Positions 42,997-52,421 are shown, counted from the first letter of the stretch. The stretch: 64,000 bases of DNA from Chitinibacter sp. FCG-7 (GCF_040047665.1 NZ_CP157355.1:558001-622000), one strand, 5' to 3'. Notes: generated from the letters alone by a model not told the origin. Made by a program: numbers and translations.

Positions 42997-44871
42997 ATGT
43001 TAGAGCACACCCTGCTCAGTGATTACTGCACCACAGCCATTCTGGTGGTCAGAGCCAGCGATGAACGGATTATTGCCGCCAACCCGGCCTGTGAAACGCT
43101 GCTGGGCTATCAGCGCGAACAATTGCTAACGATGACTATCTCGGCTATCGAAGTCGGCCTGCAGGATGTGTTTTTCTGGGAAGACGTGCGCCAATCCGGC
43201 GCGCAGGAAATCTTGCAGGTCGAGGGCGAATACCTGCATCTGAACGGGCAATTTTTGCACGTCAGCAAAAGCATCCGTGTGGTAGAGCAGGACGGCGAAA
43301 CGCTGTATGTCATCTCGGCTTGCGATATTAGCGCCAGCAAAAGGCTGGAAGAAGAAAGCGCCCGCACCAGCTCGCTGCTGGCCGCCACGCTGGAATCAAC
43401 CATCGACGGCATTCTGGTGACCGATCTGGAAGGCAAAGTCGTCAATTTTAACCACCGACTGACGCAGATCTGCCCCTGGCAACTGCAAGGCGAAACCAGT
43501 TTTCACCCATTGCTGGCGCAACTGATCGATTTGCTACTGGAAAAGCAGCGCTTTGAGCGCTGGGTCGAGCGGCTTTATCACGACCCGTATCTGGAGGAGC
43601 AACAAACCTTCCAGCTTAGCGACGGGCGCGCATTTGAAATTAATAGCGGCCCGCAACAATACCGCGATGGGCCGATAGGCCGACTGTTCTGCTTTCATGA
43701 TATTTCGGCGCTCAAAGCCACCGAAGCCGAATTACGCATTGCCCGCGATCAGGCACAACAGGCCAACAAGGCCAAATCCGATTTTCTGGCGCATATGAGC
43801 CACGAGCTGCGCACGCCGCTGAACGCGATTCTGGGCTTTGCCCAGGTTATCGAAGCCGATCCGCAGAACGAGCATCAGGTTCTGGGCGCGTATATTCACC
43901 GAGCCGGGCAACATTTGCTCGAGCTGATCAACGAGGTACTCGATCTGGCCAGTATCGAAGCGGGCAAGCTGGCGCTTAGGCTGGAGAGCACCTCGGTCGA
44001 GCGCTGCATTCACGAGGTGGTCGAGCTCACGCAAGTGCTGGCCAAAGACAAAGGCATTACGCTCTCGATCGACCCAGTACCGACCGATTGCTATGTGCTG
44101 GCCGACGTGCGCCGATTGCGGCAGATGTTGCTCAATCTGATTTCCAACGCCATCAAATACAATCGCCCGGCCGGCACGGTGTATGTCTCGGTGGAACAGG
44201 GCGAGCATGAACACTGGCAAATCAAGGTGCGCGATACCGGCGTTGGCATTTCAGCGGCTGATCAGGCGCAATTATTCAGCGCCTTTAGTCGCGTTGGCAA
44301 AGCACAAACCCTGGTTGAGGGCACTGGCATTGGCCTAGCGTTTACGCAAAAGCTGGCGCAGCTGATGCAGGGCAAAATCGGCCTGAGCAGCGAGCCCGAT
44401 GTTGGCAGCTGCTTCTGGATCGAATTGCCGATGAGCCGCGCACCAGATCAAGGCCCGGCGCTGCTGCCATTTACCATTGACGAGCACAGCCGCACCATTT
44501 TGTATATCGAAGACGATTTGCTATCGCAAAAGCTGATGCAGAATATTCTGGCCAAACAAAGACCGACTTATCAGCTTTTTCTGGCCAGCAGCGGCGAGGA
44601 AGGTATTGCGCTGGCACGGCATGTCGACCCCGACCTGATTTTGCTCGATCAGCAATTGCCCGACGCCACCGGCGCCGAGATATTCAAGCAATTACAGCAG
44701 CACTCGCGCACTCGTTCAACACCATGCATTGCACTATCGGGCAACACCATGCCCGAGCAAATCAGCGAAGCCCTGCGCAGCGGTTTTAGCGCTTATCTGG
44801 GCAAACCCATCCAGATCAGCCAGGCACTGCTGACAATCGACCAGCTCATTTCCAGCAAGCGGCCACGGTAG
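42997..44871 (+). CDS. PAS-containing hybrid sensor histidine kinase with receiver
   Basis: Encodes 624 aa from the ATG at 42997; a TTG at 42991 in a TTGA overlap is possible. Two PAS domains lie near residues 1-120 and 125-245. A coiled coil (IARDQAQQANKAKSDFLA) leads to His269 in MSHELRTPLNAILGF. ATPase boxes NLISNAIKYN and GTGIGLAFTQKLAQLM follow. A C-terminal receiver has Asp551 in LILLDQQLPD and the lysine in YLGKPI. No transmembrane helix is seen, so sensing is cytoplasmic. It likely works with the adjacent HD-GYP enzyme. Confidence 0.93.
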   Translation: MLEHTLLSDYCTTAILVVRASDERIIAANPACETLLGYQREQLLTMTISAIEVGLQDVFFWEDVRQSGAQEILQVEGEYLHLNGQFLHVSKSIRVVEQDGETLYVISACDISASKRLEEESARTSSLLAATLESTIDGILVTDLEGKVVNFNHRLTQICPWQLQGETSFHPLLAQLIDLLLEKQRFERWVERLYHDPYLEEQQTFQLSDGRAFEINSGPQQYRDGPIGRLFCFHDISALKATEAELRIARDQAQQANKAKSDFLAHMSHELRTPLNAILGFAQVIEADPQNEHQVLGAYIHRAGQHLLELINEVLDLASIEAGKLALRLESTSVERCIHEVVELTQVLAKDKGITLSIDPVPTDCYVLADVRRLRQMLLNLISNAIKYNRPAGTVYVSVEQGEHEHWQIKVRDTGVGISAADQAQLFSAFSRVGKAQTLVEGTGIGLAFTQKLAQLMQGKIGLSSEPDVGSCFWIELPMSRAPDQGPALLPFTIDEHSRTILYIEDDLLSQKLMQNILAKQRPTYQLFLASSGEEGIALARHVDPDLILLDQQLPDATGAEIFKQLQQHSRTRSTPCIALSGNTMPEQISEALRSGFSAYLGKPIQISQALLTIDQLISSKRPR

Positions 44872-44874
44872 ACG

Positions 44875-44930
44875 GGTGTGAGGTGTGAGGTGTGAGGTGT
44901 GAGGTGTGAGGTGTGAGGTGTGAGGTGTGA
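44875..44930 (+). repeat. (GGTGTGA)8 tandem array
   Basis: Eight perfect 7-bp units, GGTGTGA, begin 3 bp after the hybrid kinase stop and are followed by a partial GGT. A 49-bp palindromic repeat starts 33 bp further on. The same pairing occurs after rsgA with three units. Confidence 0.95.
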
Positions 44931-44963
44931 GGTAGCATTGCGTTCAATCTCAAAAAATACAAT

Positions 44964-45012
44964 GGGTATTTATCGCCAACCCTTATTCTTATTTAGCTGC
45001 AGAGCAATACCC
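44964..45012 (+). repeat. 49-bp palindromic repeat, copy 8
   Basis: Starts GGGTATTTAT and ends CAGAGCAATACCC, exactly 49 bp. It lies between the convergent hybrid kinase and queG genes, 10 bp from the queG stop. Confidence 0.88.
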
Positions 45013-45022
45013 CAAATCAACC

Positions 45023-46108
45023 CTACTCGTTCTCCACATATCCGGCATTGCGCAAAGCCCATTCCACATGCTCGCGCACCAGCTCGCTCTCATCATGCCG
45101 CCGGGCGAGTAAAGCGCTGGCAATCGCTGCGCTGGGGCTGGCATTGCCCAAGCCGATCGCCAGATTACTCAGCCATTTGGCATAACCAATCCGGTAGATC
45201 GGACTACCCGCCATTTTTTGCGTGAAGTCGGCCTCAGTCCAGCCAAACAGTTCGAGCAAACTCACATCATCGAGCCCATGGCGAATGGCAAAATCAGTCT
45301 CGGCGCTGTGCGCGGCAAAGCGGTTCCACGGACACACCAACTGGCAATCGTCGCAACCGTAAACCCGGTTGCCGATAGCGCGGCGAAATTCCAGCGGAAT
45401 TGCCCCTTTCAATTCAATCGTCAAATACGAAATACAGCGGCGCGCATCGACCTGATATGGCGCCACAATCGCCTGCGTCGGGCAGGCCTCGATACAGGCG
45501 GTGCATTTGCCACAGTGCTCTTTGGGCAGCGGCGGATCAGCGGGCAGTGGCAGATCGGTAAACAGCTCGCCCAGAAAATAGAACGAGCCAAATTCGCGAT
45601 TAAGTAATAAAGAATGTTTCCCGCGCCAGCCCAGCCCGGCCTGCTTGGCGATTTCCACCTCCAGCACCGGCGCAGAATCGACAAACACCCGATGGCCGTA
45701 CTCGCCAGCAACAGCGCTGATTTTGTCTGCCAGCTGCTGCAGACGCTGGCGCAAAACTTTGTGATAATCTCGCCCCAGCGCGTAGCGCGAAATATACGCC
45801 TTGGATGTATCGGCCAGAATGGCATCTGGCGCTTGCCCTGCGGCCAGATACGGCATAAAAATAGTGATCACCGACACCGTGCCCGGTACTAATTCCGCAG
45901 GGCGGGCGCGTTTTAGCCCATGCCTTGCCATATAATCCATCTCGCCGTGGAAACCCTTGGCCAGCCATTCGCTCAAACCGGCTTCGGCGTGGCTCAGATC
46001 AATGCCGCTGATGGCGGCGCGGGCAAAACCAAGCTCTTGCGCCCAGCTTTTGATCGATTGCGCCAGCTGCTGATAATCGGGGGCGGATTGGGCACTGGTG
46101 TGGTTCAT
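45023..46108 (-). CDS. queG: Epoxyqueuosine reductase
   Basis: Encodes 361 aa. It uses cobalamin and two 4Fe-4S clusters to reduce epoxyqueuosine to queuosine in tRNA. The clusters are bound by CGKCTACIEACP and GCDDCQLVCPWN. An N-terminal DUF1730 region (MDYMARHGLKRARPAELVPG) and a C-terminal HEAT-like tail are typical. It is divergent from tsaE across 22 bp, a pairing common in proteobacteria. Confidence 0.96.
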   Translation of the reverse strand: MNHTSAQSAPDYQQLAQSIKSWAQELGFARAAISGIDLSHAEAGLSEWLAKGFHGEMDYMARHGLKRARPAELVPGTVSVITIFMPYLAAGQAPDAILADTSKAYISRYALGRDYHKVLRQRLQQLADKISAVAGEYGHRVFVDSAPVLEVEIAKQAGLGWRGKHSLLLNREFGSFYFLGELFTDLPLPADPPLPKEHCGKCTACIEACPTQAIVAPYQVDARRCISYLTIELKGAIPLEFRRAIGNRVYGCDDCQLVCPWNRFAAHSAETDFAIRHGLDDVSLLELFGWTEADFTQKMAGSPIYRIGYAKWLSNLAIGLGNASPSAAIASALLARRHDESELVREHVEWALRNAGYVENE

Positions 46109-46130
46109 GAGTTTAACTTTTTAACAGCGG

Positions 46131-46625
46131 ATGATTGCGTCAATGCAAGCCAATGATAACGCTTTTTCAGTTTTTCTAAGCGACGAAGACGCCACCATCG
46201 CCTTTGGCGCGCAATTGGCGCACGCAATCTTGCCGGGCATGACGGTATTTCTGGATGGCAATCTGGGCGCAGGCAAAACCACGCTCACGCGTGGCGTTTT
46301 GCGCGGTCTGGGCTTTACAGGCCGGGTCAAAAGCCCCACCTATACGCTGGTTGAACCTTATGCTGTTTCTAGCTTATACTTTTATCACTTTGATTTATAT
46401 CGGTTTAATGATCCTGAAGAATGGGAAGACGCTGGGTTTCGTGACTACTTCAATCGCGAATCGGTTTGTCTGATCGAATGGGCCGACAAAGCCGCAGGCC
46501 AATTGCCAGCGCCCGATTGGCTGATTGAATTGGCCCCCGAAAACGAAGGTCGCCGCCTGCGGCTAAATGCAAATACTCCATTAGGTTTGGCATGTCTGAA
46601 CAGCCTGAAATCACAAGCAATCTAA
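46131..46625 (+). CDS. tsaE: tRNA threonylcarbamoyladenosine biosynthesis ATPase TsaE
   Basis: Encodes 164 aa. The Walker A motif is FLDGNLGAGKTTLTRG, followed by VKSPTYTLVEPY and a YHFDLYRF block; CLIEWADKA is the conserved Walker-B-region motif. It powers the t6A-forming TsaBDE complex. A second ATG at 46143 would trim four residues. Its 3' end overlaps the amiC start by 34 bp in another frame, so the two genes are translationally linked. Confidence 0.95.
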   Translation: MIASMQANDNAFSVFLSDEDATIAFGAQLAHAILPGMTVFLDGNLGAGKTTLTRGVLRGLGFTGRVKSPTYTLVEPYAVSSLYFYHFDLYRFNDPEEWEDAGFRDYFNRESVCLIEWADKAAGQLPAPDWLIELAPENEGRRLRLNANTPLGLACLNSLKSQAI

Positions 46626-47983
46626 ACCACGCCGACCAGCCCATGCTGGAGCGGCGCGACGTGCTGCGCGGACTGGCCGCCACGCTATTGCTGTCGGTCG
46701 CACCGGTCGGCCTGGCGGCCGCCAGCGCCAGCGTCGTGGCAGTCCGCGTCTGGCCTGCCAACGCCTACACCCGTGTCACCATCGAATCGAGCGCCCCGCT
46801 CACCTTCAAGCAGTTTCTGCTCAAAGACCCGGAGCGGCTGGTGGTGGATCTGGAAGGTGTTGACCTCAATAACGAATTGCAAAGTCTGGCCGGCAAAGTT
46901 GGCGAAGACGACCCTTATATCAAATTACTGCGTGCTGGCCGCAACAAACCAGGCGTGGTACGGCTGGTGCTGGATCTGAAAACCGTCGTCAAACCGCAGG
47001 TTTTTACGCTGCCACCGGTGGCCGAATATAAAAACCGTCTGGTGATTGATCTTTACCCTGCGGTGCAAAATGACGAATTGCTCGCTTTTCTGAACGACAA
47101 TACACAGCTCAAAATGGACGCTGTGCCGCCGCCATTGCCAGCAGACAAAAATGCCAGCCAGGCCAGCAGTAGCAACAAAGCCAGCGCTGAAACCGGCAAA
47201 GCCAGCGAGCCGGCCAAGCTGGCCGACAAAAAACCGGCTGAAAGCGTCGATCGCAACAAACTCAAAGTCGACCGGCTCATCACCGTGGTGCTCGATCCTG
47301 GGCACGGCGGCGAAGACCCTGGTGCCGTGGGCCCGAGCGGCACGCATGAAAAAGCCGTGGTATTGCAGATTGCCAAACGCTTGCGCGATCTGCTGCAAAG
47401 CGAGCCCAATTTCCGCGTCGTAATGACGCGTGACGCCGATTTTTTTGTGCCACTGGGCGTGCGGGTGCGCAAAGCGCGTGCGGTGCAGGCTGATTTATTT
47501 GTTTCCATCCATGCCGATGCCTTTGTTCGCCCGGATGCCAACGGCAGCTCGGTGTTTGCCCTCTCCGAAGGTGGTGCATCCAGCACGGCAGCGCGCTGGC
47601 TGGCACAAACACAAAATGACGCCGATCTGATTGGCGGCGTGAAAGTCAAAGGTGGGGAGGATTTGCGCAAAACCCTGCTTGATTTGACCACCACGGCCAC
47701 GATCAACGATAGCCTGAAATTGGGCAAAGCCATGCTGGGCGAGCTGGGCGGCATCAACCGTCTGCACAAACCGCATGTCGAGCAAGCCAGCTTTGCCGTG
47801 TTAAAAGCACCAGACATCCCCTCGGTACTGGTGGAAACCGCGTTTATCTCGAACCCGGCTGAAGAGCAAAAGCTGATCAATGAAGAATATCAGCAGAAAA
47901 TGGCACAAGCGCTGTTCAAAGGGATTAAACGTTACTTCGCCAAAAACCCGCCGCTAGCGCGCACGCGCATGGCGCAAAATTAA
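46592..47983 (+). CDS. amiC: N-acetylmuramoyl-L-alanine amidase AmiC
   Basis: Encodes 463 aa. A Tat-type signal (LERRDVLRGLAATLLLS) is followed by an AMIN domain at about residues 48-150 (VRVWPANAYTRVTIESSAPL), a Lys/Ala/Ser-rich linker and the Amidase_3 zinc domain from 225. Zinc-binding residues sit in LDPGHGGEDPGAVG and SIHADAF, and the catalytic Glu in VLVETAFISNP. It splits septal murein during cell separation. Export by Tat and septal targeting by AMIN match the E. coli AmiC model. It overlaps tsaE by 34 bp. Confidence 0.95.
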   Translation: MSEQPEITSNLNHADQPMLERRDVLRGLAATLLLSVAPVGLAAASASVVAVRVWPANAYTRVTIESSAPLTFKQFLLKDPERLVVDLEGVDLNNELQSLAGKVGEDDPYIKLLRAGRNKPGVVRLVLDLKTVVKPQVFTLPPVAEYKNRLVIDLYPAVQNDELLAFLNDNTQLKMDAVPPPLPADKNASQASSSNKASAETGKASEPAKLADKKPAESVDRNKLKVDRLITVVLDPGHGGEDPGAVGPSGTHEKAVVLQIAKRLRDLLQSEPNFRVVMTRDADFFVPLGVRVRKARAVQADLFVSIHADAFVRPDANGSSVFALSEGGASSTAARWLAQTQNDADLIGGVKVKGGEDLRKTLLDLTTTATINDSLKLGKAMLGELGGINRLHKPHVEQASFAVLKAPDIPSVLVETAFISNPAEEQKLINEEYQQKMAQALFKGIKRYFAKNPPLARTRMAQN

Positions 47984-48227
47984 AGCCTGTGGGCACCTAG
48001 TTAGCCATCAAATGCTTGCAGGCGTTTCGATCAATCATGCTCTGAATTGAGCCACAAAGTTGATACAAACCCTTGCCTTGTCGCAAGGAGAAATAGCATC
48101 CATACGACCGGCAAAGTAAAGAACCGCGCATAGCCTAGGGTGTAACCCTATTGGCATTATTACGCAGGCACCGCTTGTCTGCTCTGGCGTAGAATATTCC
48201 AACTCACCACGCTGGAACCCTGATTAC

Positions 48228-49031
48228 ATGCACACGATGATCGTTACCGACCTTGATGGCACCCTGCTCGACTCTGAACACAAAGTTGATCCTTACACAG
48301 CTGAAACATTCCAGACTCTGGCTGCCAATGGCATCAACATCACCATCGCCACTGGCCGCCACTTTCTTGATGTCAAAGGCATCCGTAGCGTGCTGGGTGT
48401 TGCCGCCCACCTGATTACCTCCAACGGTGCGCGCGTGCATGCGCCTGATGATCAGGAAATTTATGCGGAAAATATCGATCCGGCACTGGCGCGCACGCTG
48501 ATGCAGCCTGAGTTTTCTGGCGACACGCTGCTGAATGCCTACGTGGATGAAGGCTGGCTGGTTGAGCGCGAATGCCCTGAACTGGTTGGGGTGTATTACA
48601 AAGACTCCGGTTTTGGCTATCAGGTTTGCGATTTGAAAAATCACAGTGGCGAAGGCATGGCCAAGATCTTATACGTTGGCGAGCATGACACGCTGACGGC
48701 GATCGAGGCCCAAATTCTCTCCCAGTACCGCGATCAGGTGTATATCACCTTCTCCGCGCACGATTGCTTAGAAGTGATGGCGCCCACCGTGTCCAAAGGG
48801 CACGCCTTACAAGCTGTGCTGGCGCGGCTTGATTCGGACAAGGCGCACTGCATCGCTTTTGGCGACGGACAGAACGACATTGAAATGCTCGGTGTTGCCG
48901 GGCAGGCTTTCGTGATGGCCAATGCCAGTGAGAAACTCAAAGCCGCCCACCCTGCTTTACCCGTGATCGGCAGCAATGAAAATCATGGCGTGGCCACCCA
49001 ATTGCGCAGTATGTTCAAGGAACTGTTTTAA
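48228..49031 (+). CDS. Cof-type HAD-superfamily phosphatase
   Basis: Encodes 267 aa. The HAD motifs are VTDLDGTLLDSEHKV (nucleophile Asp), an ITSNGARVH motif II, the basic VSKGHALQAVLARL motif III and FGDGQNDIEMLG motif IV. The Cof/YidA/YbiV subfamily acts on sugar phosphates and other small phosphates. The gene is single, with a 244-bp upstream gap that holds no recognisable gene. The sequence around 48140-48165 (TAGGGTGTAACCCTA) has a small imperfect palindrome. Confidence 0.92.
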   Translation: MHTMIVTDLDGTLLDSEHKVDPYTAETFQTLAANGINITIATGRHFLDVKGIRSVLGVAAHLITSNGARVHAPDDQEIYAENIDPALARTLMQPEFSGDTLLNAYVDEGWLVERECPELVGVYYKDSGFGYQVCDLKNHSGEGMAKILYVGEHDTLTAIEAQILSQYRDQVYITFSAHDCLEVMAPTVSKGHALQAVLARLDSDKAHCIAFGDGQNDIEMLGVAGQAFVMANASEKLKAAHPALPVIGSNENHGVATQLRSMFKELF

Positions 49032-49099
49032 GCAATTGATGTCCCACTGCGGCCATTCCCAATGAAACCGGGGAAACAACTTTTTGCTGGAGTTCCACC

Positions 49100-49633
49100 A
49101 TGCGGCTAGCAATACTTATCGGAGGTATATTCATGAGCGGATTAGCTAGCGCTGCCTGCAGCCCTATACTCCAGCATCAATTTAAAACATTGCAAGGTCA
49201 GCCTTTTGATTTATGCCAGTATGCGGGCAAGCCGATCCTGGTGGTCAACACGGCCAGCAAATGCGGGTTTACCAAGCAGTTTGCCAAGTTGGAGAAAATG
49301 TACGATCAGTACAAAGGGCGTGGCCTGCTGGTGATTGGCTTTCCGTCCAATGATTTCAAGCAGGAGCTGGAAACCAATGCCGAAATTGGCGAGTTTTGCA
49401 AACTCACCTATATGGTTGAATTTCCAATGATGGAAAAAACCAGCGTCATCGGCAAAAGTGCCAATCCCTTTTATCAGCAACTGATCAAGGCGTCGGACAC
49501 CAGCCCGAAATGGAATTTCTACAAATACCTGATTGCACCCGATGGCAAAACAGTCACCGCGTACAGCTCGATGACCGAGCCGGACCACAAAGACATCATC
49601 GGCAAAATCGAGGGCTGGTTGCCCAAGAAGTAA
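49100..49633 (+). CDS. Secreted glutathione-peroxidase-family protein
   Basis: Encodes 177 aa with a signal peptide (residues 1-18, MRLAILIGGIFMSGLASA), so it acts in the periplasm. The peroxidatic Cys55 is in VNTASKCGFTKQF. The family FPSNDF and WNFYKYLI motifs follow. Many homologues use thioredoxin rather than glutathione as reductant. It uses Cys, not selenocysteine. The gene is followed by a strong terminator and is convergent with the carbonic anhydrase gene. Confidence 0.92.
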   Translation: MRLAILIGGIFMSGLASAACSPILQHQFKTLQGQPFDLCQYAGKPILVVNTASKCGFTKQFAKLEKMYDQYKGRGLLVIGFPSNDFKQELETNAEIGEFCKLTYMVEFPMMEKTSVIGKSANPFYQQLIKASDTSPKWNFYKYLIAPDGKTVTAYSSMTEPDHKDIIGKIEGWLPKK

Positions 49634-49642
49634 ACCTTCAAC

Positions 49643-49674
49643 AAAAAAGCCCGTCAAATCTGACGGGCTTTTTT
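49643..49674. terminator. Bidirectional intrinsic terminator
   Basis: AAGCCCGTCA (49647-49656) pairs with TGACGGGCTT (49661-49670) around AATC, flanked by A6 and T6 runs. It serves the convergent peroxidase and carbonic anhydrase genes. Confidence 0.92.
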
Positions 49675-49692
49675 CTGGGCATTAGGCCTGAA

Positions 49693-50343
49693 TTACTTGC
49701 TCTCAATCGCCGTGACCAAAGGGCGGAAGCGGCTGATACTTTGGTCAAAATCATACAAAGCCCCCTGCTGAATATCGAAATACCAGCCAATCAGGCTCAG
49801 CTTACCGGCTTCAACACGCTCGGCAATAAAGGGGAAACTCATCAGATTATCGAGCGAAACAATAATCGCGGCCATTTCGCAGGCGCGAATCTGGCGCTCT
49901 TCGTCTTTGTGCGACAACTCGCGACGCACTTGTTCGCGGGCATTTTCTGCAATCCGCACCCAGCGGCCGACAAAATTGGCTTCGGTTTTGGATTCGGGAT
50001 TTTGCATCAACGCACGAATACCGCCGCAAGCCGAATGGCCCAGCACGATGATTTTGCTCACTTCCAGATGCACTGCGGCATACTCGATAGCCGAAGATAC
50101 CCCGTGAAAAGCACCATCGGTTTCATAAGGTGGCACCAGATTGGCCACATTGCGCACTACAAACAGATCACCCGGATCGCAATCCATCAGCAGGGCCGGA
50201 TCTACACGTGAGTCGGAACAACCAATCAATAAAGTTTTCGGGCTTTGTCCTTGCTTGAGTTCTTCGAACAAAGAGCTGTGTTCGCCAAAATACTTATGCT
50301 GGAAACGGCGAAACCCACCGATGAACTTTTCAATGTCTTCCAT
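49693..50343 (-). CDS. can: Beta-carbonic anhydrase
   Basis: Encodes 216 aa. It interconverts CO2 and bicarbonate. Zinc ligands are Cys42, Asp44, His103 and Cys106 in IGCSDSRVDP and VLGHSACGGIRAL. RNVANLVPP and the dimer region are typical. The gene is divergent from cytochrome b561 across 213 bp. A 17-bp palindrome in that gap is shared with the LysR-pirin promoter region. Confidence 0.95.
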   Translation of the reverse strand: MEDIEKFIGGFRRFQHKYFGEHSSLFEELKQGQSPKTLLIGCSDSRVDPALLMDCDPGDLFVVRNVANLVPPYETDGAFHGVSSAIEYAAVHLEVSKIIVLGHSACGGIRALMQNPESKTEANFVGRWVRIAENAREQVRRELSHKDEERQIRACEMAAIIVSLDNLMSFPFIAERVEAGKLSLIGWYFDIQQGALYDFDQSISRFRPLVTAIESK

Positions 50344-50452
50344 CTCATCTCCTTAATGCCTCAAAGTTTGCCGCGCAATTCTACTGGTTTTCCAGCGCGC
50401 ATGCGCAGGCAAATCACCACGGGCCTCTGATCTGGCGCAAAAGATGGCATAC

Positions 50453-50469
50453 ATTCAAATTTTTTGAAT
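50453..50469. promoter_or_regulatory. 17-bp palindrome upstream of cytochrome b561, possible LysR site 1
   Basis: ATTCAAATTTTTTGAAT is a perfect inverted repeat ATTCAA-N5-TTGAAT and matches the sequence at 54083-54099 at 16 of 17 positions. Upstream of both this site and 54160-54176 is the motif ATGGCATACA. Confidence 0.6.
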
Positions 50470-50556
50470 AGTCAATACAAGTATTTTTGCTATCAATAGA
50501 AAGTCTCGCCCTTTAATATCCAACTCAGATTCAGAATTACTGAATAAGGAACTCTT

Positions 50557-51117
50557 ATGAAATCACCGCAACCAAGCAACTACAATGCGCTGCAGATTGG
50601 CCTGCACTGGCTCACGGCCTTATTGATTCTGGCGGCATTTATTCTGGTCTGGACTTTTGATAACACGCCGCTGGCACCTGCAACATTCAAACTGAAACTG
50701 CAACTGATCGCTTGGCACAAATGGGCCGGCATCACGGTCTTGATCCTTTTTGCGCTGCGCATGGCTTACAAATTAGTCCGTGGCACACCAGCGATTGACC
50801 CCAATCTGCCCGCGCTACAACGCAAAATGGCGCTGGGTGTGCATCACCTGCTCTACCTGTTGATGCTGGCTTTACCGCTGGTGGGTTGGCTGCTGACGTC
50901 GGCCAAAGGCTATCCGGTGATGCTGTACGGCATCTGGCAAATGCCCGATCTGATCAGCCCGAATGAAGAGATGGCACACACGCTGAAAGAAATACATGAA
51001 TGGCTGGCCAATGGCCTGATGCTCTGTATTGCACTTCACGTTGCCGGGGCACTGAAACACTATTTCATCGACAAGGATGGTACGCTGGCACGCATGCTAC
51101 CTTTCTTGAAACGATAA
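50557..51117 (+). CDS. Cytochrome b561 family protein
   Basis: Encodes 186 aa with four transmembrane helices. Haem-ligand histidines are visible in LQIGLHWLTALL, AWHKWAGITVL, LGVHHLLYLLMLALPLVGW and ALHVAGALKHYF. It is a diheme inner-membrane electron carrier of the ubiquinol-linked CybB type. It leads a run of genes with two YceI proteins (25 bp and then 131 bp apart) and a UPF0114 protein. YceI-b561 pairs are common, often stress-induced, and bind isoprenoid quinone. Confidence 0.93.
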   Translation: MKSPQPSNYNALQIGLHWLTALLILAAFILVWTFDNTPLAPATFKLKLQLIAWHKWAGITVLILFALRMAYKLVRGTPAIDPNLPALQRKMALGVHHLLYLLMLALPLVGWLLTSAKGYPVMLYGIWQMPDLISPNEEMAHTLKEIHEWLANGLMLCIALHVAGALKHYFIDKDGTLARMLPFLKR

Positions 51118-51142
51118 CTTAACTGACTGGAGAAATATAATC

Positions 51143-51700
51143 ATGTTGCGTTCTATTCTTGCCGCCACTTTCCTGTTTAGCGCCCTGGGGGCGCAAGCGG
51201 CACAAACCGTGGTGCCACAAAAAAGCCGGATCGGTTTTACTTTTAGCCAGATGAATACGCCGGCCGATGGCCTGTTCAAAAATTACACGGCGGCGATTGA
51301 TTTTGACCCAGCCAAGCCAGAAAGCGCCAAAGCGCAAATCGTGGTCGATCTGGCCAGCATTGACGTTGGCGGCCCCGATGGCAACGCCGAAGCGAAGAAA
51401 AAAGCTTGGTTTGACGTGGCCAGCAATCCAAAAGGCACGTTTACCGCCACCAGCGTCAAAGCGCTGGGCGGTGGCAAATTTGAAACTAAAGGCAAATTGA
51501 CGATCAAAGGCATTAGCCGCGATGTGGTGGGCCAAATGAGCGCCAAGCAGCAAGGTGCAGAGCTGATTCTGGAAGGCTCGGTGCCGCTCTTGCGTCTGAA
51601 TTACAAACTCGGTGACGGCGCATGGGCCGACACCGGCACAGTGGCTGATGAAGTGACTGTGAAATACAAGCTGGTATTAACCGGCAAAGCTGGAAAATAA
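51143..51700 (+). CDS. YceI-family periplasmic protein 1
   Basis: Encodes 185 aa with a signal peptide (residues 1-19, ends GAQAA). The YceI lipocalin-like fold shows VPQKSRIGFTFSQMNTPADG, VDLASIDVGG and TKGKLTIKGISRDV. Family members bind a long isoprenoid chain (ubiquinone-like) in a hydrophobic pore. It follows cytochrome b561 by 25 bp with GGAG near the start. The second YceI protein differs clearly in sequence. Confidence 0.9.
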   Translation: MLRSILAATFLFSALGAQAAQTVVPQKSRIGFTFSQMNTPADGLFKNYTAAIDFDPAKPESAKAQIVVDLASIDVGGPDGNAEAKKKAWFDVASNPKGTFTATSVKALGGGKFETKGKLTIKGISRDVVGQMSAKQQGAELILEGSVPLLRLNYKLGDGAWADTGTVADEVTVKYKLVLTGKAGK

Positions 51701-51831
51701 GTACCTGTGCAAAAGTTGGCTGGCCAAGCGTCAAAGCCCCAAGCCGTACTGCGGTATGGCAAGGTAAGGCGCTCAGGCTGGAAAACTAATCAAATCGACC
51801 ACTTTTTTATACCCAACCGGAGTATCTCAGC

Positions 51832-52395
51832 ATGAAAAAACTGATCCTTGCCTCAATTCTGTCTGCCGCCACCCTGAGTGCCGTTGCTGCGCCAGAAACC
51901 TATAACGTGGATCCATCGCACACTTTTGCCAGCTTTGAAATCAATCACCTGGGTTACTCAACCCAGCGCGGTTCATTCTACAAAACCAGCGGCACCATCA
52001 CGCTGGATCAGGAAAAGAAAACCGGCAGCGCCGACATCACCATTGATGCCAGCAGCCTGAACACCGGCTGGGCTGCGCGTGACAAACACCTGACAGGCGA
52101 AGATTTTTTCAACGCAGAAAAATTCCCGACGATCACTTTCAAAGGCAAGTCTTTCAAATTTGACGGCGATAAGCTGAGCAGCGTGAGCGGCGATTTCACC
52201 TTGCTGGGTGTGACCAAACCATTGACGCTGAATGTAACTGCTTTCAAATGCTCGCCACACCCGATGAGCAAAAAACCAGCTTGCGGTGCTGATGCCGTAG
52301 CCACCATCAAACGCAGCGAGTTTGGCATGGCAGCTTATGTGCCAGCGGTGAGCGACGAAGTAACCCTGCGCATCCAGGTTGAAGCGATCAAATAA
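51832..52395 (+). CDS. yceI: YceI-family periplasmic protein 2
   Basis: Encodes 187 aa with a signal peptide (cleavage near VAAPE, residue 20). It shows the classic YceI sequence: [50 protein letters not shown] and [18 protein letters not shown]. It is closer to E. coli YceI than copy 1. A terminator follows 26 bp later, which ends the b561-YceI-YceI run. Confidence 0.93.
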   Translation: MKKLILASILSAATLSAVAAPETYNVDPSHTFASFEINHLGYSTQRGSFYKTSGTITLDQEKKTGSADITIDASSLNTGWAARDKHLTGEDFFNAEKFPTITFKGKSFKFDGDKLSSVSGDFTLLGVTKPLTLNVTAFKCSPHPMSKKPACGADAVATIKRSEFGMAAYVPAVSDEVTLRIQVEAIK

Positions 52396-52421
52396 GCATC
52401 CAGACTGTCTGCTTAAACTCC

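Noticed and set aside
47984..48227. Hidden gene or small RNA between amiC and the HAD gene
   Set aside because: No open frame with a binding site and no clear terminator hairpin; only a small palindrome around TAGGGTGTAACCCTA.
51751..51814. GGTAT...ATACCC pair near the second YceI gene
   Set aside because: Spacing is about 62-64 bp and the arms do not match further, so it is not counted as a 49-bp copy.
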